Made by a program: the position numbers and the translations under genes | Shown here: positions 43,227-53,333 of the stretch, piece by piece | Numbering within the stretch: the stretch's first letter is position 1 | Layout of the letters: each line of letters opens with the position of its first letter | The notes under the pieces: generated by a model | The model's input: only the letters and a program-made list of their open reading frames with translations | Told to the model about the DNA's origin: nothing | Databases searched by the model: none | Assembly (NCBI RefSeq): GCF_002918555.1 | Contig: NZ_PQMB01000003.1 | Span: 434,491 to 498,490, forward strand | DNA length: 64,000 nt | Reading direction: 5' to 3' | From: Citrobacter amalonaticus | GTDB taxonomy: Bacteria; Pseudomonadota; Gammaproteobacteria; Enterobacterales; Enterobacteriaceae

Positions 43227-43368
43227 AGCTACCTCTTATAAATCGCTATGGCATATCCTCATCCTGGCGAAAAAAAAGACCGGATGCGAAGTCGCACTTT
43301 TACAGTTGCTCACAGAATAGATGCGGGTATCAGGAAAAGATGAATGGACCAGACGTACGACGAATGTA

Positions 43369-43388
43369 GCCCGGCAGGTTTGCCGGGC
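43369..43388 (-). terminator. Hairpin after yggE
   Basis: GCCCGGCA-GGTT-TGCCGGGC is a perfect 8-bp stem 9 bp beyond the yggE stop, without a good U-tract. Confidence 0.5.
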
Positions 43389-43396
43389 GGTAAGGA

Positions 43397-44143
43397 TTAC
43401 TGCGCTTTAGCTGGCGTGGCCTGCTGTTGCTGGCCTGCCGCAGGTTCAAGCTGGAACACCACATCGACCTGATCGTCAAACTGGATAGTGGCCTGCTCGT
43501 AGGTTTCCTGGGCGGATACCGGCGCGGCGTCGGCTTTCATCATCCGCACCATCGGGCTCGGCTGATAATTGGAGACATGGTAACGCACGCTATAAACCGG
43601 TCCCAGCTTACCGTTAAACCCTGCCGCCAGTTCCTGCGCCTGATGAATCGCATCATTGATTGCGGCTTTACGCGCTTTATCTTTATAAGCGTCTGGCTGC
43701 GCCACGCCCAGCGATACCGAACGGATCTCATTCAGTCCCGCTTTGAGTGCGCCATCCAGCAGCGAGTTGAGCTTATCCAACTGACGCAGCGTCACCTCGA
43801 CGGTGCGCACCGCGCGGTAACCTTTAAGGATACTTTTTCCATCCTGGTAGTCGTAGTCCGGCTGGGTACGCAGGTTGGCAGAGCTGATATCTTTCTTCGC
43901 TATCTGGTTTTGCTCAAGGAAGGAAAGATATTGCGCGACGCGTTCATCTGCCTGCTTCTTCGCGGTTGCCGCATCCTTCGCCGCCACATTAACCTCAATG
44001 GCCAGGGTGGCAATATCAGGTACCGCGTCCACGCTCGCCGTTCCCGAAGTGACAATGTGCGGTCCATCCGGCAATTCACTTGCCTGCACCGACATTGTCC
44101 CCAATCCGACTAATGCCGCCAGGGCTAAAACTTTGAAATTCAC
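43397..44143 (-). CDS. yggE: SIMPL-domain periplasmic protein YggE
   Basis: A 248-residue exported protein with a Sec signal peptide ('MNFKVLALAALVGLGTMSVQA') and one SIMPL (DUF541) domain ('IVTSGTASVDAVPDIATLAI', 'DISSANLRTQPDY'). E. coli YggE has been linked to oxidative-stress tolerance; its mechanism is unknown. The Pro/Gln-rich tail is low complexity. Confidence 0.93.
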   Translation of the reverse strand: MNFKVLALAALVGLGTMSVQASELPDGPHIVTSGTASVDAVPDIATLAIEVNVAAKDAATAKKQADERVAQYLSFLEQNQIAKKDISSANLRTQPDYDYQDGKSILKGYRAVRTVEVTLRQLDKLNSLLDGALKAGLNEIRSVSLGVAQPDAYKDKARKAAINDAIHQAQELAAGFNGKLGPVYSVRYHVSNYQPSPMVRMMKADAAPVSAQETYEQATIQFDDQVDVVFQLEPAAGQQQQATPAKAQ

Positions 44144-44163
44144 TGTCGTTCCTCCATGTTACA

Positions 44164-44259
44164 TATACCCGTCATACTTCAGGTTGCAGGTGGGTTGGCT
44201 ATGTTCAAAATCCATTAGATCTAAACTATCCGAAAATACAGGCAAGCTTAGCGGGTATA
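44164..44259. repeat. Truncated ERIC-like element upstream of yggE
   Basis: TATACCCGTCATACTTCAGG and TTGCAGGTGGGTTGGCT match one ERIC end, and GCGGGTATA at 44251-44259 the other; the conserved ERIC centre is missing. Confidence 0.6.
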
Positions 44260-44300
44260 GGGCGATTGTCCATCAGACAACGCTTAGATCCTGCCCCATT

Positions 44301-44407
44301 AAGCTATTTTGCATGCCATTTTGAACCTGGGCTGTGCTTGCCATCCTCACGGACTCCGTGTACGCTCCGTTGGCTGCCGCTGTCCGTGTTCAACCTGCCT
44401 GCGCCAG
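44301..44407. repeat. Dispersed intergenic repeat (copy 2), next to argO
   Basis: AGCTATTTTGCATGCCATTT, GGGCTGTGCTTGCCATCCTC and CACGGACTCCGTGTACGCTC align with the reverse strand of 28451-28578. It ends 5 bp from the argO stop. Confidence 0.7.
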
Positions 44408-44411
44408 GCTC

Positions 44412-45047
44412 TTAGTTGAACAAGGCGTGAACGTGCGCAACACCTTCTTTTGCCAGCTGAAAAGCAATAAACCACATCACTAATCCTACCAGCGTATTGA
44501 TGATGCGCTGTGCTTTAGCAGTTCGCAGACGCGGCGCCAGCCAGGCCGCCAGCAATGCGAGACCGAAGAACCACAGGAACGAAGCGCTGACGGTGCCCAG
44601 CGCAAACCAACGTTTAGGCTCAACGTCCAGTTGTCCACCCAGACTGCCCAGTACCACAAAGGTATCCAGATAAACATGGGGATTCAGCCACGTTACCGCC
44701 AGCATGGTAGCAATAATCTTCCAGCGCCCCTGCTTCATCACTTCGGCGCTGGCCAGTTCCAGATGACTGCTCATTGCTGTTTTTAACGCGCCAAAACCGT
44801 ACCACAGCAGGAATGCCACGCCACCCCACGTTACCAGCGCCATAAGCCAGGTAGACTGCATCAGCAGCGCGCTGCCGCCAAAAATACCGGCGCAGATCAG
44901 CAGCAAATCGCTAATGGCGCAAAGCAGCGCAATCATAATGTGATACTGGCGGCGGATCCCCTGATTCATCACAAACGCATTCTGCGGGCCAAGGGGCAAG
45001 ATCATCGCTGCACCAAGCGCAAGCCCCTGAAAATAATAGGATAACAT
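44412..45047 (-). CDS. argO: Arginine exporter ArgO
   Basis: A 211-residue LysE-family exporter with about six hydrophobic segments ('[19 protein letters not shown]' at the N-terminus is the family signature). It exports arginine and canavanine and is activated by ArgP with arginine. Start at 45047 (MLSYYFQGL) matches E. coli; codons up to 45101 lie in the promoter. Divergent from the TRAP-type binding protein. Confidence 0.95.
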   Translation of the reverse strand: MLSYYFQGLALGAAMILPLGPQNAFVMNQGIRRQYHIMIALLCAISDLLLICAGIFGGSALLMQSTWLMALVTWGGVAFLLWYGFGALKTAMSSHLELASAEVMKQGRWKIIATMLAVTWLNPHVYLDTFVVLGSLGGQLDVEPKRWFALGTVSASFLWFFGLALLAAWLAPRLRTAKAQRIINTLVGLVMWFIAFQLAKEGVAHVHALFN

Positions 45048-45247
45048 GTAAAGCATCTCACATAATTGTCTTGTGGGCAGACTATACTGCGCGGGATTCA
45101 TTAGAGGAAATGGATAATATTAATCATTAATTAGCATTATTAATAATACCGCGCACACTCCCCTCCATATTCAGTCTATGACAATAGCGATTGTGCGTTA
45201 CCCGGCGTATGCTGAAAGACAAATCTGTCTGTACCAAAGGAATGGGT

Positions 45248-46294
45248 ATGAAGCATAACGCGAGCATTTTTCTCTTCTGTGCCTCGCTGGTAGTTACCAG
45301 TTTGTGGCCCACTGTCGCCAGCGCGGACAGAACGCTGCGCTATACCGATCACGAGCCGTATGGAAACATGCGTACCCGGCTCATAAAAGAGACTTTTTTT
45401 CGCGCGATCGAACAAGAGTCCCTTGGACGTTTGAAAATCGACGCTCACTGGAACGGCGAGCTGTCCACCAGCTATGACGCCTTAAAAACGATCGGCCAGG
45501 GCAGCGTGGCGGATATGGGGATCGTGGTCCCTGAGTACACGCCCGAACAGCTGCCGCGACACCAGATTTTTAAGAGCTTCCCCCTCGGACCAGGTCGTGG
45601 TGAAGCGCAGGTCAACGCCTTTCAGCGAATCTTCCGCGAGTATCGCCAGTTTGGTCGCGAGCTGGAAAACAACAACCTGGTGAATCTTCAGTTTTTCCTC
45701 GGCTATCCGGTTGGATTTTTTACTACCAGGCCGAACGTCGATGTGGCACAGCTGAATGCAAGCCAATGGCGGACCGCCAGCTTTTGGCATCAATCATTTT
45801 TACGCAACGCGGGCGGCGTGCCGGTCAGCATGCCATGGAATGAAAAAATTACCGATGCGCTTCAGACCGGACAGCTTGACGGCCTGATGGTTAACCTCGA
45901 CAGCGGAGATGATATCCATGCCCAGCGGGCGGCCCCCTATATTCAGCTTTCCCCTTCGCTCTGGCTCGGACACGTTTATCTTCTGGTGATGAATAAAGAC
46001 GTCTGGGATAGCCTGGACGTGAAGGATCGCGCAGCCATCAATCGGGCGGCCGCCATGACGCAAAAACGTATTGGCGCAGTGCAGGACGCAAGCCTGACCG
46101 CAATGGCGAAAAAGATGGCAAAAGATGGCGCACACGTTCACTACCTGACCAACAACGAGCTGAATGCGTGGCAAGCCGCGACCGGGTATCAGCACGTTCA
46201 GGCCGAATGGATTGCCCGGCAGGAAAGTAAAGGAATAAACGATGTTGGCGAGCTGATGCAGGGTGTCAGCGCAATTCTTAACAAGACGAGATAA
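45248..46294 (+). CDS. TRAP-type (DctP-like) solute-binding protein, orphan
   Basis: A 348-residue exported protein of the TRAP dicarboxylate-type binding-protein family. The signal peptide 'MKHNASIFLFCASLVVTSLW...VASA' is followed by a DctP-type fold: 'GRLKIDAHWNGELSTSYDAL', 'GQGSVADMGIVVPEYTP', 'LNASQWRTASFWHQSFLRNA', 'QTGQLDGLMVNLDSGDDI', 'VYLLVMNKDVWDSL'. I start at the ATG at 45248 behind AAAGGA. No DctQ or DctM membrane genes are near: its neighbours are argO and mscS, with its own terminator at once after. It may serve a distant transporter, act as a sensor, or be a relic. Ligand unknown. Confidence 0.82.
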   Translation: MKHNASIFLFCASLVVTSLWPTVASADRTLRYTDHEPYGNMRTRLIKETFFRAIEQESLGRLKIDAHWNGELSTSYDALKTIGQGSVADMGIVVPEYTPEQLPRHQIFKSFPLGPGRGEAQVNAFQRIFREYRQFGRELENNNLVNLQFFLGYPVGFFTTRPNVDVAQLNASQWRTASFWHQSFLRNAGGVPVSMPWNEKITDALQTGQLDGLMVNLDSGDDIHAQRAAPYIQLSPSLWLGHVYLLVMNKDVWDSLDVKDRAAINRAAAMTQKRIGAVQDASLTAMAKKMAKDGAHVHYLTNNELNAWQAATGYQHVQAEWIARQESKGINDVGELMQGVSAILNKTR

Positions 46295-46298
46295 ATCA

Positions 46299-46327
46299 AC
46301 GCCCGCCTCTCTCTGGCGGGCGTTTTT
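46299..46327 (+). terminator. Terminator after the TRAP-type gene
   Basis: ACGCCCGCC (46299-46307)/GGCGGGCGT (46315-46323) stem followed by TTTT. Confidence 0.9.
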
Positions 46328-46335
46328 AGCTGAAG

Positions 46336-47196
<861 letters not shown>

Positions 47197-47322
47197 TCAA
47201 TAGTCCTTGAGCATGTCAAAAAAATTACGAGATCGATCTCACGAAAACACCCTATTAAAGGTAAACAAAAAAGACCGAATCTGCCATTTTTCAACATGAT
47301 CCCTTAAAAGACCGCCGTAAAC

Positions 47323-48255
47323 TCAGTTCTCCGCCGGTCGGTCGACCATCCGCAGGAACCCACTCACCAGCGAATCTTTTTGCTTAAAAATGTCCGCAAT
47401 TTCACTGACCACCTTTCCGCTGCCCGCATTCTTCCAGGCAATCGAGAGCGGCGACGGCTGGCGCGGATTAATCACCTCACGGGCAACAAGTGCCCCGGAT
47501 TCAACATAAGGACGACACATCCGCTCGGGTAAAAAGCCGACGCCAAGCCCGCTTAAATGACAGGCCAGCTTGGTGCTGAGATCCGGCACTTTGATCTCCT
47601 TTTGCCCGCTAAGCAGCCAGGCGACGCGGCGCGTAAGCGTACGCGAGGTATCTTCAATATTGATAGCCGGATAGCGGCGCAGCATATCGTCTGACAATAC
47701 CGGCGCAGGATGGCTGGCCAGTGGGTGATTTTGCGCCACCACAAACCGCCAACTGATATCTCCCAGCGGCAACAGAGAGATATTATTGGAGAGTGATTCC
47801 GATCCGGTGACGCCAATCGCCAGCTGGAAATCGTCATACAGCAGCGAATCCCACACGCCCATATAGACCTGTCGGGAAATTTGAAATCGGGTGAAGGGAA
47901 ATTGTTGGTGCAGCCAGGTCAGTAAATCTGCCGTGGTCTGCGGCTGGTACAGCAGATTGTTGATAACGATGTTCACCTGCCGTTCAACGCCCGCGTTGAT
48001 CTGCTGAAGCTCGTCCGGCATTGCATCCAGCCAGTTAAGCCACTGTCGACAATGCTCAAGCAGATGCTGTCCGGCCAGCGTCAGGCTGACGGAGCGGGTC
48101 GTACGTAAAAAGAGCTGCGTCCCCACCTGCTCTTCCAGCGTTTTAATGCGATAGCTAATCGCCGCAGGCGTTTTATGCAGGGAGCTGGCCGCGCGGGAAA
48201 AACTCTCCGTCTCCGCAACCCGAATAAAAGTGCGTATTGTTTCCTGATCGAGCAT
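47323..48255 (-). CDS. LysR-type regulator of the carbamoyl-compound module
   Basis: A 310-residue LysR protein with HTH 'ESFSRAASSLHKTPAAISYR' and an effector domain. It is the last gene on the minus strand of the fdrA-like cluster; its start overlaps the end of the DUF2877 gene by 83 bp, so it is probably co-transcribed and coupled. It is the obvious candidate regulator of the module, perhaps at the divergent promoter region near 53.4 kb. Effector unknown. Confidence 0.87.
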   Translation of the reverse strand: MLDQETIRTFIRVAETESFSRAASSLHKTPAAISYRIKTLEEQVGTQLFLRTTRSVSLTLAGQHLLEHCRQWLNWLDAMPDELQQINAGVERQVNIVINNLLYQPQTTADLLTWLHQQFPFTRFQISRQVYMGVWDSLLYDDFQLAIGVTGSESLSNNISLLPLGDISWRFVVAQNHPLASHPAPVLSDDMLRRYPAINIEDTSRTLTRRVAWLLSGQKEIKVPDLSTKLACHLSGLGVGFLPERMCRPYVESGALVAREVINPRQPSPLSIAWKNAGSGKVVSEIADIFKQKDSLVSGFLRMVDRPAEN

Positions 48256-49045
48256 GCGTTCCCCTTGAGTCGACCACCTGTAACCACCGTTGCGCTATCG
48301 CGATTCCCAGCAATGTGTCCGCCCCCGAGGAGTGCCCAACCGCAAGCAGGCGTCTGATTGCAGAATGCGGATCGCGTCCGGACTGTAAACCACGTATCAC
48401 CTTCTGTAGCGGCGTTGAAAATTCGCCCACTCTGGCGCTGTTCAGATAGCTACAGCTTACCGACGTGGTGAGCGGCACAAGTTGCTCCGTCGGGGGTAAA
48501 AAATGGCGCAATTTGGCAGAAAGCCCCGCAGCATACAGCACAGCCAGCATCCCCGTCAGCATATCATCGCCGCTGGGCGTCAGTCCGGGGCCGTATCCGA
48601 TCAGCCAGCGCCAGTCAGGCGTCACGCCACGATGCCAGCGTTCAAGTTGCTCAATGATTTCAGGGTAGTGCAGCATCGTATTGAGTGGCTGATTCAGCGC
48701 CCCGGAAAGACCACTGTGTTGAGTGCAATAAGAGAGGTCGACAGGGGCAAGTATGGCAGGATCCAGCGACATCCGGAGTGTGCGACGTGAGCAAAGCGCT
48801 ATACCCTGCCCCCGCAGGATGCTCCCCTGTTTGATAAGTCGTTCAATATGCGCCACGCGGGAAAACTGCGCGGTGCTCAGCAGCACGCCCGTCGGTCCCA
48901 TCCCCTTTCCGTATCGAAACAGCGTCAACAGCTCGCCGTCAGGACGGCAAAAGTTAATCGCCTGCGAGAAGCGGCTGTGCAACCTCCATTCACCATCGGG
49001 AAGTCGATAAAAACCCGCGCTGGCTAATGCCTTAATCGTCACCAT
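48173..49045 (-). CDS. DUF2877 protein, AllH (YlbF)-like subunit
   Basis: About 290 residues of the DUF2877 family, resembling E. coli YlbF/AllH: 'GELLTLFRYGKGMGPTGVLL', 'WLIGYGPGLTPSGDDMLTGM', 'LTTSVSCSYLNSARVGEFSTP' and 'AVGHSSGADTLLGIAIAQRW'. In E. coli AllF, AllG and AllH together form oxamate carbamoyltransferase (oxalurate plus phosphate to oxamate and carbamoyl phosphate). I start at 49045 (TGGAG 8 nt upstream); a GTG at 49063 would sit inside a REP. The protein runs some 35 residues past the end of AllH, overlapping the LysR gene. Confidence 0.85.
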   Translation of the reverse strand: MVTIKALASAGFYRLPDGEWRLHSRFSQAINFCRPDGELLTLFRYGKGMGPTGVLLSTAQFSRVAHIERLIKQGSILRGQGIALCSRRTLRMSLDPAILAPVDLSYCTQHSGLSGALNQPLNTMLHYPEIIEQLERWHRGVTPDWRWLIGYGPGLTPSGDDMLTGMLAVLYAAGLSAKLRHFLPPTEQLVPLTTSVSCSYLNSARVGEFSTPLQKVIRGLQSGRDPHSAIRRLLAVGHSSGADTLLGIAIAQRWLQVVDSRGTHARSGNNTHFYSGCGDGEFFPRGQLPA

Positions 49046-49061
49046 CGATACACTCCAGGAC

Positions 49062-49149
49062 ACCGGATGGCGGGGAGAGCGCCCGATCCGGCCTACGGAA
49101 TGAACTCATTCGCAGGCCGGATAAGACGCAACTGTGTCGCCTTCCGGCA
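49062..49149. repeat. REP pair inside the carbamoyl module
   Basis: ACCGGATGGCGGGGAGAGCG...GATCCGGCC and the inverted GCAGGCCGGATAAGACGCAAC...CCGGCAA form a BIME between the AllH- and AllG-like genes. Confidence 0.8.
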
Positions 49150-49155
49150 ACGTTG

Positions 49156-50418
49156 TTATGCCGTGATGTGATGCAGTTCCGCCAGCGCTTCAAGCGCTTT
49201 TTCAAAACAGAGCAGCGGTGCGCGTACGGTGCCCGCCCCCACCTGGCCGATCCCCGCGTCCTTGTGAGCAATACCGGTGTTAATCAGCGGCGTAATCCCC
49301 GTTTCCACGACGCGACGAATATCCAGCCCCAGACATGCCCCTTTGAAATCCCATGACGGGATCTGGAACAGCGGATTGTTGGCAAGATAGATCTCCGCCA
49401 TCTCTTCCGATGTCTCCAGCGCAGCCCCCATGCCACCCGCGCCAACGAAGCGCGTTACGCCCGGTGCGGCAATCATCGCAGCACCGCCGATCCCCAGCGT
49501 TTCCGTGATGGCGCTGTCGCCGATATCCGGGTTGGCATCAGCCTGGCTATAGCCGGTAAAGAACAGCCCCTGCGGCGTGTTCACCGGCGCGGTAAACCAG
49601 CGATCGCCTGTGCCGCTCACGCGAATACCGAAATCACGGCCGTTACGCGTCATGGCGGTCACCACAGAACCGGCTTTAATTTCCGCCGCCGCATCCATAA
49701 CGGCTTTACTGTAGGCCATTGCCAGGTTAAGGAAGAACTGGTCGGTGACGCTCAGGAATTGCAACACCTCAATGATTTCCGCCTTCGGTCGCCCCAGTCC
49801 GGCAATCACCGGAGAAAGCGTACGTAGCAGCAGAGAAGAGGCCGCAATATTACGCTGGTGGAACTCATCGCCCATCGTGATAGCCTGCGCCATCAGTGCC
49901 GTCAGATCGACGCCGTTTTCCATCTGCGAGAGCGCTTCCTGCAATACCGGCGCCAGCGTATCGCGCATCCAGCGCAGACGTTTCTGCACGTCATCGCCGT
50001 AAGCGCCAAAGCGCATCACTTTGCCGATCCCCTCATTGAGGTTGCAGCAGGCCTGATTGCCGTGGACGACATCACGCACGACCAGCACCGGCATATTGGC
50101 GGACGTAATACCGCCCATCGGACCTACCGCGCCAACATGGTGGCAAGGAATAAACTCGATCTCTCCCTGCTCCAGCATCCGCAGGGCATCTTCCTCCGTG
50201 ACCGCCCAGCCTTCAAACAGCGATGCGCCAATACAGGCTCCGCGCATTGGGCCAGTCATCTCTCCCCAGGCGATCGGCGGGCCAGCGTGCAGTAATTTGC
50301 GTCCAGAAGATAATTCGGCCACCGCTTCTTTTGCAGGACGCACGGCAACCCAGTGGGGGCGTGCAGCTTTAATTCGTTCGATAATGGCTTCGTTGGCCTG
50401 TGCAATAGATGAATACAT
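49156..50418 (-). CDS. DUF1116 protein, AllG (YlbE)-like subunit
   Basis: A 420-residue protein closely resembling E. coli YlbE/AllG: 'LLHAGPPIAWGEMTGPMRGA', 'IPCHHVGAVGPMGGITSANM', 'GDEFHQRNIAASSLLLRTL', 'MTRNGRDFGIRVSGTGDRWF', 'ETLGIGGAAMIAAPGVTRF', 'DFKGACLGLDIRRVVETGIT'. The start at 50418 (MYSSIAQANEAI) matches E. coli; the open frame upstream lies inside fdrA. It is 16 bp after the fdrA-like gene. Probable subunit of an oxamate carbamoyltransferase-like complex. Confidence 0.92.
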   Translation of the reverse strand: MYSSIAQANEAIIERIKAARPHWVAVRPAKEAVAELSSGRKLLHAGPPIAWGEMTGPMRGACIGASLFEGWAVTEEDALRMLEQGEIEFIPCHHVGAVGPMGGITSANMPVLVVRDVVHGNQACCNLNEGIGKVMRFGAYGDDVQKRLRWMRDTLAPVLQEALSQMENGVDLTALMAQAITMGDEFHQRNIAASSLLLRTLSPVIAGLGRPKAEIIEVLQFLSVTDQFFLNLAMAYSKAVMDAAAEIKAGSVVTAMTRNGRDFGIRVSGTGDRWFTAPVNTPQGLFFTGYSQADANPDIGDSAITETLGIGGAAMIAAPGVTRFVGAGGMGAALETSEEMAEIYLANNPLFQIPSWDFKGACLGLDIRRVVETGITPLINTGIAHKDAGIGQVGAGTVRAPLLCFEKALEALAELHHITA

Positions 50419-50434
50419 ATCCGTACCTCTGAAC

Positions 50435-52096
50435 TTAATATAACTGTTTGAGTAAGCTGGCAAGACGGGCGTTGCCACCGGCAACAGGCGCCCACTGATA
50501 ATGCACAACCGGCGTACCGCTGCTTTGCAGATCCAGCGCGAAGCTGCGCAATCCGGCGTTGATGACCTGTACGCCGTCAAGAAGCGCGCTATGCGTCTGT
50601 GGAATATTGCGATCCTGGTGATGCGTCAGGCTAACGGCGAGCAGTACCGCCTCTTCCAGGGTTTCCACCACGGCAATCCCGGCCTCGCGGAGTTTCTCTG
50701 CCTGCCCGCTGCGGCCCTGCGGATCGCCGTCGGTTCCGGTCAGAGTGGCAATCACCACCAGCGGCGCAGTGCGTTTGGCGCGCACCTGATCTACCGCCTC
50801 AACAACCGCCCCCGCTGGATCGGCGCAGGCGCCATAGCCCAGAACGACATCCAGCAGCAGTACCCCGACATCCGGCAACACGGCCAGTTTTTCGATTTCA
50901 ATGCTGCGGGTGGTTGGGTCAATCATCGGATGCGGTCTGCCCAGGGTGTAGCTGTCGTCCCCGAGGTCGACAATACGATGACCACCGGCATCCAGCATCA
51001 CGCCCTGGTCGTGGCTTTCACTCACGGGAACCCCCAGCCCTGCAGAGAGCAGCATGGCGGCTTCCGCGGCCAGCGTCCCTCCGGCATACAGACCGTAAAT
51101 CCCTTTGCCTGCCACTTCCGGCTGAACCCGTCTCTGCTGCGCCACGCGCATCAGCAGCACCGACAGCCGCGCGGCATCAGAAAGTGAATTCGCCAGCCAG
51201 ACGTTCCCTTCGCGACGCTGCTCCGGCTTGCTGCCCAGAAACAGCGCGACAACCGGTTTCCCCACCTTTTGCATCGCAGCAATGATGCGGGTTCGCACCT
51301 GCGGCGACGGCGGCTTGGAGACAAAAGCCATTACCCGCGTGGCATCATCCGCAGCCAGCATCTCCAGCGCGGTCAATGCGCTAATACCGCCCACGTCAGC
51401 GCTCAGGTCACGTCCCCCCAGGCCAATCGCATGGCTAATGCCCTGCTGAAGCAGCGCAATCTGCGAGGTAATTTCCTGAATACCGGTACCTGACGCGCCA
51501 ATCACGCCAATCCCACCTTCAGGCAGGACGTTGGCGAAAGCTAATGGGCTTCCGGCAATCATCGCCGTTCCGCAGTCTGGCCCCATGACGATCAGCCCGC
51601 GCTCGCGTGCCATGGTTTTCAGCTCAACTTCCTGCTCCAGCGGTACGTTATCGGAAAACAACATGACGTTTTTATTAGCCTGCAACCCCTCTCTGGCAAC
51701 AGATGCGGCATATTCCCCGGCGACGGAGACCAGCAGCAGATTGGCCTGAGGTAATTTCTGGCACGCGCTTTCGAAGCGACGAGCTTTAACCAGTTGATGT
51801 GAACTCCCCGACGCGTTGGCAATCGCGCTTAGCTCTTTCTCCAGCTGCTCACGAATCAAATCCAGGATCTCAGGCTGTTCACCTTCGGCTCTGACCGCCA
51901 CGCAAATATCATTTGGCGTGGCGTCGGCAAAGTCGTCGTGCCAGAACCCTGTGGAATCCAGCATCGATTTATTGGCTGGCGTTCCCATCATGACCGAAAC
52001 CTGATCAACTTCCGGGCGCTCACTGAGTTTTCGGGAAATGATCATCAGGCTGACGGAATCCTGAAAACTTCCCTTTTTAATAAAGGCGTAAATCAT
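50435..52096 (-). CDS. FdrA/AllF-like acyl-CoA synthetase-fold subunit
   Basis: A 553-residue protein of the FdrA family, with folds of succinyl-CoA synthetase: 'VIGASGTGIQEITSQIALLQ' and 'SHAIGLGGRDLSADVGGI' (CoA-binding-like and ligase regions), 'GLIVMGPDCGTAMIAGSPLA', and a second ligase part ('IDLGDDSYTLGRPHPMIDP', 'VLLLDVVLGYGACADPAG'). E. coli FdrA (AllF) with AllG and AllH makes oxamate carbamoyltransferase. Length is within two residues of E. coli FdrA. Position between the transporter and AllG-like genes suggests one operon. The true substrate here is not proven. Confidence 0.9.
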   Translation of the reverse strand: MIYAFIKKGSFQDSVSLMIISRKLSERPEVDQVSVMMGTPANKSMLDSTGFWHDDFADATPNDICVAVRAEGEQPEILDLIREQLEKELSAIANASGSSHQLVKARRFESACQKLPQANLLLVSVAGEYAASVAREGLQANKNVMLFSDNVPLEQEVELKTMARERGLIVMGPDCGTAMIAGSPLAFANVLPEGGIGVIGASGTGIQEITSQIALLQQGISHAIGLGGRDLSADVGGISALTALEMLAADDATRVMAFVSKPPSPQVRTRIIAAMQKVGKPVVALFLGSKPEQRREGNVWLANSLSDAARLSVLLMRVAQQRRVQPEVAGKGIYGLYAGGTLAAEAAMLLSAGLGVPVSESHDQGVMLDAGGHRIVDLGDDSYTLGRPHPMIDPTTRSIEIEKLAVLPDVGVLLLDVVLGYGACADPAGAVVEAVDQVRAKRTAPLVVIATLTGTDGDPQGRSGQAEKLREAGIAVVETLEEAVLLAVSLTHHQDRNIPQTHSALLDGVQVINAGLRSFALDLQSSGTPVVHYQWAPVAGGNARLASLLKQLY

Positions 52097-52109
52097 TACC
52101 GCTACCTCT

Positions 52110-53333
52110 TTATGTGCGTTTTTCTTTTAAAAACAGCATTGCGAATAAACCAATAGCCAGCAGTACGGCTGAAACATAGAAACTGGAAGCCAGGCTTCCG
52201 GTCATATCACGTGCCGCACCGGCAATAATGGGTGCCAGAATGGATGAACTCATGCCGATAAAATTAAATAAGCCAAATGCGGTGCTGTAATTATTTTCAT
52301 CCACGCTGTCGGCGACCAGGGCAACCAGTACCGGATCCAGCGCCAGCTTACCCACCAGACCATAGACACACAGCGCAGTGATAACACCTGTCATATTCGG
52401 CATCCAAATAATTGACAACATGCTGATAATCGCGACCGGCACCAGGAACATAATTAAAGGTTTACGCTTGCCTAATTTGTCAGACAGGCTGGAGAATAGC
52501 AGCGCCCCAGGAATGGAAATCCAGGCCACCAGCGAAGAGATAAATCCGGTTTCGCTGCCGGCAATACCCCGTTCATTTTGCAGATAATAGGGAAGCCAGG
52601 TCAGGATAACGAAGAAACCGAACAGGCTACAGAACACCATAATATAGGTAATAATTAAATTACGGTTTTTCAGCAGGTCGCTGAATTTCCCCTTTTTAAC
52701 CGGCGCGCCATCGGCGTCAGCGGTACGTTTCTTCTCTTTCACAAATAGCCAGATAGCCACCCCAACCAGCACGGATGGAACCGCCATCGCATAGAATGGC
52801 ATCCGCCATGAATATCCCTGATCGTATACCAGCCAGCTTGAGGTCATCAGCCCCAGCGCAATACCAAAAGCCATACCGCTGTTGATGATTGCGCTGCCGA
52901 GAGAGCGGTACTTCTTCGGGATCTGCTCAGAGGAAAGACCGTACTGCGGGCCATAATAGGTTCCTTCACCCGCCCCCGTCACCACGCGGGCAAACAGCAG
53001 GGTGTACCAACTTTTTGCCCAGCCGGTTACCGCGGTGAAAACACCAAAAAGAATAAACCCCGGAACCAGCACCTTTTTCTTACCAATTTTGTCACCCAGA
53101 ATTCCGGCAGGTACCTGAAGTAATGCGTAAGAAAAATAGAACACAGAATTAAGAATACCCAATTGTGTGCCGCTTAAGCCAAATTCTTTTTCTAATTCGC
53201 CCATCACCGGATTGAGCACCGTGCGGTCGGCATACATAAAAATCCATCCCAGCCAGAACAGGAAAACGGTGACCCACCAGGCCGGTATTCCTCTTTTTTT
53301 TGTGGCCTCAGCCACTTCATATGAACCAGACAT
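52110..53333 (-). CDS. MFS transporter (anion:cation symporter type)
   Basis: A 407-residue, 12-TM major facilitator. N-terminal 'FMYADRTVLNPVMGEL', 'GILGDKIGKKKVLVPGFI' (MFS loop 2-3 motif) and 'GEGTYYGPQYGLSSEQIPKK' resemble anion:cation symporters for organic anions. I start at 53333 (MSGSYEVAEATKK) behind GGGAG. First gene of the minus-strand unit, 13 bp before fdrA-like; it likely imports the anionic carbamoylated substrate (oxalurate, allantoate-like or another ureido acid; inference). No such transporter gene accompanies fdrA-ylbE-ylbF in E. coli K-12 to my knowledge. Confidence 0.85.
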   Translation of the reverse strand: MSGSYEVAEATKKRGIPAWWVTVFLFWLGWIFMYADRTVLNPVMGELEKEFGLSGTQLGILNSVFYFSYALLQVPAGILGDKIGKKKVLVPGFILFGVFTAVTGWAKSWYTLLFARVVTGAGEGTYYGPQYGLSSEQIPKKYRSLGSAIINSGMAFGIALGLMTSSWLVYDQGYSWRMPFYAMAVPSVLVGVAIWLFVKEKKRTADADGAPVKKGKFSDLLKNRNLIITYIMVFCSLFGFFVILTWLPYYLQNERGIAGSETGFISSLVAWISIPGALLFSSLSDKLGKRKPLIMFLVPVAIISMLSIIWMPNMTGVITALCVYGLVGKLALDPVLVALVADSVDENNYSTAFGLFNFIGMSSSILAPIIAGAARDMTGSLASSFYVSAVLLAIGLFAMLFLKEKRT

